Positions 14,046-16,517 of a stretch of DNA of 16,517 bases are shown piece after piece. The DNA is taken from contig JAIRTS010000115.1 of the NCBI GenBank assembly GCA_031254795.1, positions 1 through 16,517 on the forward strand, written 5' to 3'. A program made the translations under genes and the position numbers. Within the stretch, counting starts at the first letter, position 1. Each line of letters starts with the position of its first letter. The DNA comes from Treponema sp. (GTDB lineage: Bacteria > Spirochaetota > Spirochaetia > Treponematales > Breznakiellaceae). Below the pieces are notes generated by a model. It made no database searches. It worked only from the letters and a program-made list of their open reading frames with translations, and was not told where the DNA came from.

Positions 14046-15135
14046 CTAGAAAATCTCCTGTTCCTCTTGAACAAATAATCCTCCACAGGCATAAATTCCG
14101 GCCTCGCCGGCCGTACGCTTTCGCTTTTGATAGTAGCCGCCGCGTTGAAATCTCTGTTGTGTTCCGCCCCGCGGAAGGGCGAAACCATTTTCTTTCCGAT
14201 AACTTTAACTTTTTGTTTTGAAAACCTCATTTTGAACAAAGCGGCTTGACGGGAAACCCCTCGAAACCTTAATTGCCTGACAGTCGCGCTCATTCTTCCC
14301 CGCTTTCCTTTCAAGTTTACTGACAAAAGTCCCCGATGTATCAACCATGTTTTTGGCGTTTCTCAAAAAACCTGCGACGCCTCGCAAATTGAGATTTTCA
14401 ACGCCAATAATCTCGCGCTTCCTGACAAGCCTTAGGGTTTCGGTTTCGATAAAACCACGTCTTGTGTCCCCTATATGGCCTTCTAAACGGGCAACTTTAC
14501 CTCCGGTTTTTTCCCGGTCATCGCCCCCTTTTTGTTTCTTTGCCAACTTCTTTTTCCGAATTTTCAGCTTCCCGGCAAATTTTTGCTTTTGCGGGGCGTA
14601 ACCAAAATCTCCGCCCGAATTGCCATTGCCCTCCCTATACAACTCAACGGGCGAAAAGTCCAAGCCAATTGTTTTACTTTCATCGCCTGAATATACCCTT
14701 GGTTTTCGGATGCGCCCGCGCTCAAAAAGCGAGCTTGCATAGTATTCACCCGCCGGATTTTTGGAGGCTGCGATTGACGTTAGCGCGCCTCCTTAAAAAA
14801 ATTTGCCTGTCTTATCATCGCGGTGTTTCGCTTCTCCCAACGCTCTGATTTTGATTGTTTCTCCCTGTGTCCAGGTCGTCAAGAGAGGATTGAGGCTCTT
14901 TACAGGAAAAATTATGAGGTTTTTCGATTTAAACGTTGGAAAACCCGCGTTTCTTCATTTTCGTTCACCTGACAATGAAAGTTTTTTGGCGTCCATTCGC
15001 GCGGAACAAAGGTCTCGCGCGGAAACTTCATTCATAGAGGGAGCCTGTTCTCATGGCTCTTTTTCTGTTGAAAGACGCAAAGTTTTCCTAATTTCTCGCC
15101 CCGCCGATTGCCGTTGGCTTCTATATGACACATTC
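14033..15135 (-). pseudogene. tnpB: Decayed tnpB (IS200/IS605 OrfB) pseudogene
   Basis: Minus-strand translations in several frames together give a TnpB-like RNA-guided nuclease. In order: IEANGNRRGEKLGKL (near 15120-15080); GFPTFKSK (near 14945); SKNPAGEYYAS; TIGLDFSPVELY with the first RuvC Asp (codon 14660-14658); KLAKKQKGGDDREKTGGKV; VENLNLRG with the RuvC Glu (14399-14397); FPSSR; a zinc-finger part; EHNRDFNAA with the last RuvC Asp (14152-14150); and the tail ending at TAA 14035-14033. Damage includes in-frame stops and shifts in the N-terminal third, a one-base loss after FPSSR (about 14242), a TGA replacing a zinc-finger Cys (14229-14227), another Cys changed to Arg, and a second one-base loss near 14173. 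No tnpA is visible. The start is approximate and the gene cannot make a working protein. Confidence 0.82.
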
Positions 15136-15243
15136 TTTCGCTGTTGGAGAAGGGGGCGGCCGCGAGAGGGTTTAATCCGGGAGCCGGAGGGAGTATAGCC
15201 GCTGAAATTAAATTTGGCGGAAACATGCGTGTGTATATACGGC

Positions 15244-15325
15244 TTCAGGGAGCGAACGGATTTTTGGGAGGAGGGGAGGAGGCTCGCGTTCTTTGTTCGC
15301 GCCGTTCGTGTTCCCTGAATTTTTT
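15244..15325 (+). terminator. Large hairpin with T-run
   Basis: TTCAGGGA (15244-15251) and CGAACGG (15253-15259) pair with CCGTTCG (15302-15308) and TCCCTGAA (15312-15319), 15 bp in two blocks separated by a 1/3-nt internal loop, followed by T6 (15320-15325). The loop of about 42 nt includes a purine tract (GGGAGGAGGGGAGGAGG, about 15266-15282). It may be an intrinsic terminator or a transposon-type end; it insulates the promoters at 15374 from upstream. Confidence 0.5.
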
Positions 15326-15343
15326 ATCCATACCTGAGCCCGC

Positions 15344-15363
15344 TCCAAAACTTCAGTTTTGGA
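15344..15363 (+). repeat. Palindrome with CTTCAG centre
   Basis: TCCAAAACT (15344-15352), TC, AGTTTTGGA (15355-15363), 9 bp perfect arms. It has the same plan and central CTTCAG as 9947-9972, and its arm CCAAAAC recurs in the palindrome at 16007-16084. Confidence 0.65.
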
Positions 15364-15373
15364 ACAGCCTCTA

Positions 15374-15427
15374 TTGACAGAAATTTGATAAAAACGTATT
15401 GACAACCCGCCGCAAGTGGCGTATACT
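15374..15427 (+). promoter_or_regulatory. Two overlapping near-consensus sigma70 promoters
   Basis: Upstream promoter: TTGACA (15374-15379), 17 bp, TATTGA (15397-15402). Downstream promoter: TTGACA (15399-15404), 17 bp, TATACT (15422-15427). The -10 box of the first overlaps the -35 box of the second, so polymerases would compete. Transcripts would begin near 15409 and 15434, ahead of the ORF at 15477. Confidence 0.75.
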
Positions 15428-15476
15428 TTCTTTCAGAATCGTTGTAATCTTCAAAAAGGAGCGTCGCCATACAAAC

Positions 15477-16119
15477 ATGAAAAAGCAGTCCAATTCGACG
15501 CGCGAGCCGCGTAGGCCGCGCGTCCGCGCCGCAGCCGGCGCGGGTTCCCTCGCCGCGTTCAAACGCGCGATCCCCCCCCCCCCCCGAGTATGCCAGAGTA
15601 ACTTCTTGTACCGCAAAGACTAGCAATCATTATACACGCAAGCCGGACGCTGACGCCGGCGTAGTTTCCGCGCCCTCCGCGGACGACGCGGGACACCCCG
15701 CGGGCTCTCATTTGTCTCCCGCGAAGTTCGCGGGACATCCCGCAGGCTCTCATTTGTTTCCCGCGAAGTTCGCGGGACATCCCGCAGAGTCTCATTTGTC
15801 TCCCGCGAAGCTCGCGGGACATCCCGCAGGCTCTCATTTCTCTCCCGCGAAGTTCGCGGGACACCCCGCGGAGTCTCATTTGTCTCCCGCGAAGCCTCAT
15901 TTGTCTCCGGCGGAGTCTCAGGGAGGCCGGCGAACGCCGCGGGCCTTCGCCGCCTGTTCCGCGACGAACCCGGAAAACCAGAACGCCATTTGTATCAATG
16001 GAAGCTGTTCCAAAACTAACCCGAACTCTGTTCGCGAACCTCGTTCGCGGACAGAGTTCGCAAACTCCGTTCGCGTTTTGGAACGGCCGCAATGTTATAG
16101 CAATAAGGAGCCATTATGA
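15477..16119 (+). CDS. Putative phase-variable ORF with poly-C tract and 14-residue repeats
   Basis: From ATG 15477 the frame reads MKKQSNSTREPRRPR, reaches a run of 14 C residues (15572-15585) and, as sequenced, stops at TAG 15621-15623 after 48 residues. With 13 C (or 16) the frame joins PEYARVTSCTAKTSNHYT and continues for about 213 residues to TGA 16117-16119, through repeats of the type SPAKFAGHPAGSHL. AAGGAG (15456-15461) lies 15 nt before the ATG, farther than ideal. The last codons overlap the next gene's ATG (ATGA). There is no signal peptide and I recognise no family. It may instead be non-coding repeat DNA: the minus strand is also open here, and part of the 3' end is a palindrome. 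Confidence 0.35.
15572..15585 (+). repeat. Homopolymeric C14 tract
   Basis: Fourteen consecutive C residues, the longest homopolymer I see in the window, 95 nt into the ORF at 15477. Tracts of this length are prone to slipped-strand length change in bacteria. Sequencing error in the length is also possible. Confidence 0.95.
15676..15926 (+). repeat. 42-bp tandem repeat array
   Basis: Four well-conserved units start at 15718, 15760, 15802 and 15844, each beginning CCCGCGAAGTTCGCGGG and ending CTCTCATTTGTCT or a close variant. A diverged unit precedes (15676-15717), a half unit of 21 bp follows (15886-15906), and a degenerate end reaches about 15926. Period and half-unit loss are multiples of 3. 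Each unit holds an 8-bp palindrome CCCGCGAA-G-TTCGCGGG. Translated, the unit is a 14-residue PAKFAGHPAGSHLS repeat. Confidence 0.92.
16007..16084 (+). repeat. Nested palindrome upstream of the last gene
   Basis: Outer arms GTTCCAAAAC (16007-16016) and GTTTTGGAAC (16075-16084) are perfect complements. Inside, GAACTCTGTTCGCGAAC (16023-16039) pairs with GTTCGCGGACAGAGTTC (16043-16059) with one wobble in 17 and a 3-nt loop. No T-run follows. It ends 21 nt before the next ribosome-binding site. Confidence 0.85.
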
Positions 16120-16517
16120 AAGGACATGATTTTATCCCACAGGGAGACGACGCTTTCCGTGACTGGAGCCGCAACTTTGTGGACGTGGTGGAGAGAGACG
16201 CGGAGACTTTTGGCGCGCCTTCCTCGGAAGTGACGGCGTTGAAAGCCCTGTTCACGGATTATGAAACCAAGCTGGCGGCGGCCAAGGCGGGCAATCACGG
16301 CAAGGTGGACGTGGCTGAAAAGAACGCCGCGAAAGACGCGCTCATGCATAAGGAACGCCTCGTCACCAAGCTCTACATCGCATGGAACCCGAAGGCGAGC
16401 GACGCGCTTCGGGAGGAGGCGGGGGTCACCGTGCGTGACGGAGTGCGGACGAGCGTTCCCGTTCCCAGGACGCGCCCCGAGTTTAACCTGAAAGTGTTGG
16501 ACATCATGAGGGTTCAG
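16116..16517 (+). CDS. Unrecognised protein, N-terminal part (runs off right edge)
   Basis: The ATG at 16116 has AAGGAG 5 nt upstream and the frame is open for 134 codons to the window edge. The protein starts MKGHDFIPQGDDAFRDWSRN and is predicted mostly helical and soluble, with no signal peptide: YETKLAAAKAGNHGKVDV, then KDALMHKERLVTKLYIAWNP, then a proline-rich VPVPRTRPEF. The segment NPKASDALREEAGVTVRD resembles a conserved hypothetical family I have seen in Treponema and Bacteroides-type genomes, with no known function. The start overlaps the end of the repeat-bearing frame by 4 nt (ATGA), so its expression could be coupled to that frame if it is translated. Confidence 0.8.
   Translation, partial: MKGHDFIPQGDDAFRDWSRNFVDVVERDAETFGAPSSEVTALKALFTDYETKLAAAKAGNHGKVDVAEKNAAKDALMHKERLVTKLYIAWNPKASDALREEAGVTVRDGVRTSVPVPRTRPEFNLKVLDIMRVQ

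Noticed and set aside
14462..14848. 128-residue plus-strand ORF
   Set aside because: It is antisense to the tnpB pseudogene, whose conserved motifs show the true coding strand.
15676..15926. CRISPR array
   Set aside because: The 42-bp units are directly head to tail with no unique spacers and no cas genes nearby.
15559..16092. 177-residue minus-strand ORF across the 42-bp repeats
   Set aside because: Arg/Met/Cys-rich repeat translation without promoter or ribosome-binding site on that strand; the promoters point the other way. Not fully excluded.

Overview
The window reads as chromosomal DNA of a GC-rich bacterium. The gene families and their style suggest a spirochaete of the Treponema type, perhaps gut-associated: a CHASE2-adenylate cyclase next to a DUF815 ATPase, a secreted SH3/M48 pair, small-membrane-protein wording, and many intergenic palindromes. 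This placement rests on family resemblance only; no rRNA or other marker is present.

Layout. 1-196 (minus) is the N-terminus of a Rossmann-fold epimerase/dehydratase that runs off the left edge. A hairpin-rich gap of about 460 bp separates it from a divergent polytopic membrane protein (729-1511, plus). Both genes have a near-consensus sigma70 promoter whose -10 box lies exactly 6 nt before the ATG, so both may be leaderless. 1631-6467 is a complete branched-chain amino acid ABC importer, livK-livH-livM-livG-livF, with overlapping ATGA junctions, except for a 163-bp structured gap before livF. 6641-8380 is ilvB, the acetolactate synthase large subunit, preceded by a possible attenuator leader encoding MTQIGLVIR. 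Uptake and synthesis of branched-chain amino acids thus sit side by side.

8549-9940 is a two-gene unit for an exported SH3-like protein and a lipoprotein M48 metallopeptidase, closed by a strong intrinsic terminator at 10054-10092. 10139-13790 holds a CHASE2-class III adenylate cyclase and a DUF815 AAA-type ATPase 4 nt apart; the ATPase gene carries a 45-bp near-perfect palindrome inside its coding frame.

13791-15330 is decayed accessory DNA: an open-frame fragment, a hairpin that could be an IS200/IS605-type right end, and a minus-strand tnpB pseudogene broken by frameshifts and stops.

15371-16517 is the most unusual part. Two overlapping near-consensus promoters drive a small ORF containing a run of 14 C residues. 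As sequenced, the ORF stops soon after the run. Losing one C (or gaining two) would join it to a long open frame of 14-residue repeats encoded by 42-bp tandem DNA repeats. That frame ends in an ATGA overlap with the next gene (16116 to the right edge). This has the form of a phase-variable contingency locus and is the main candidate for an undescribed system.
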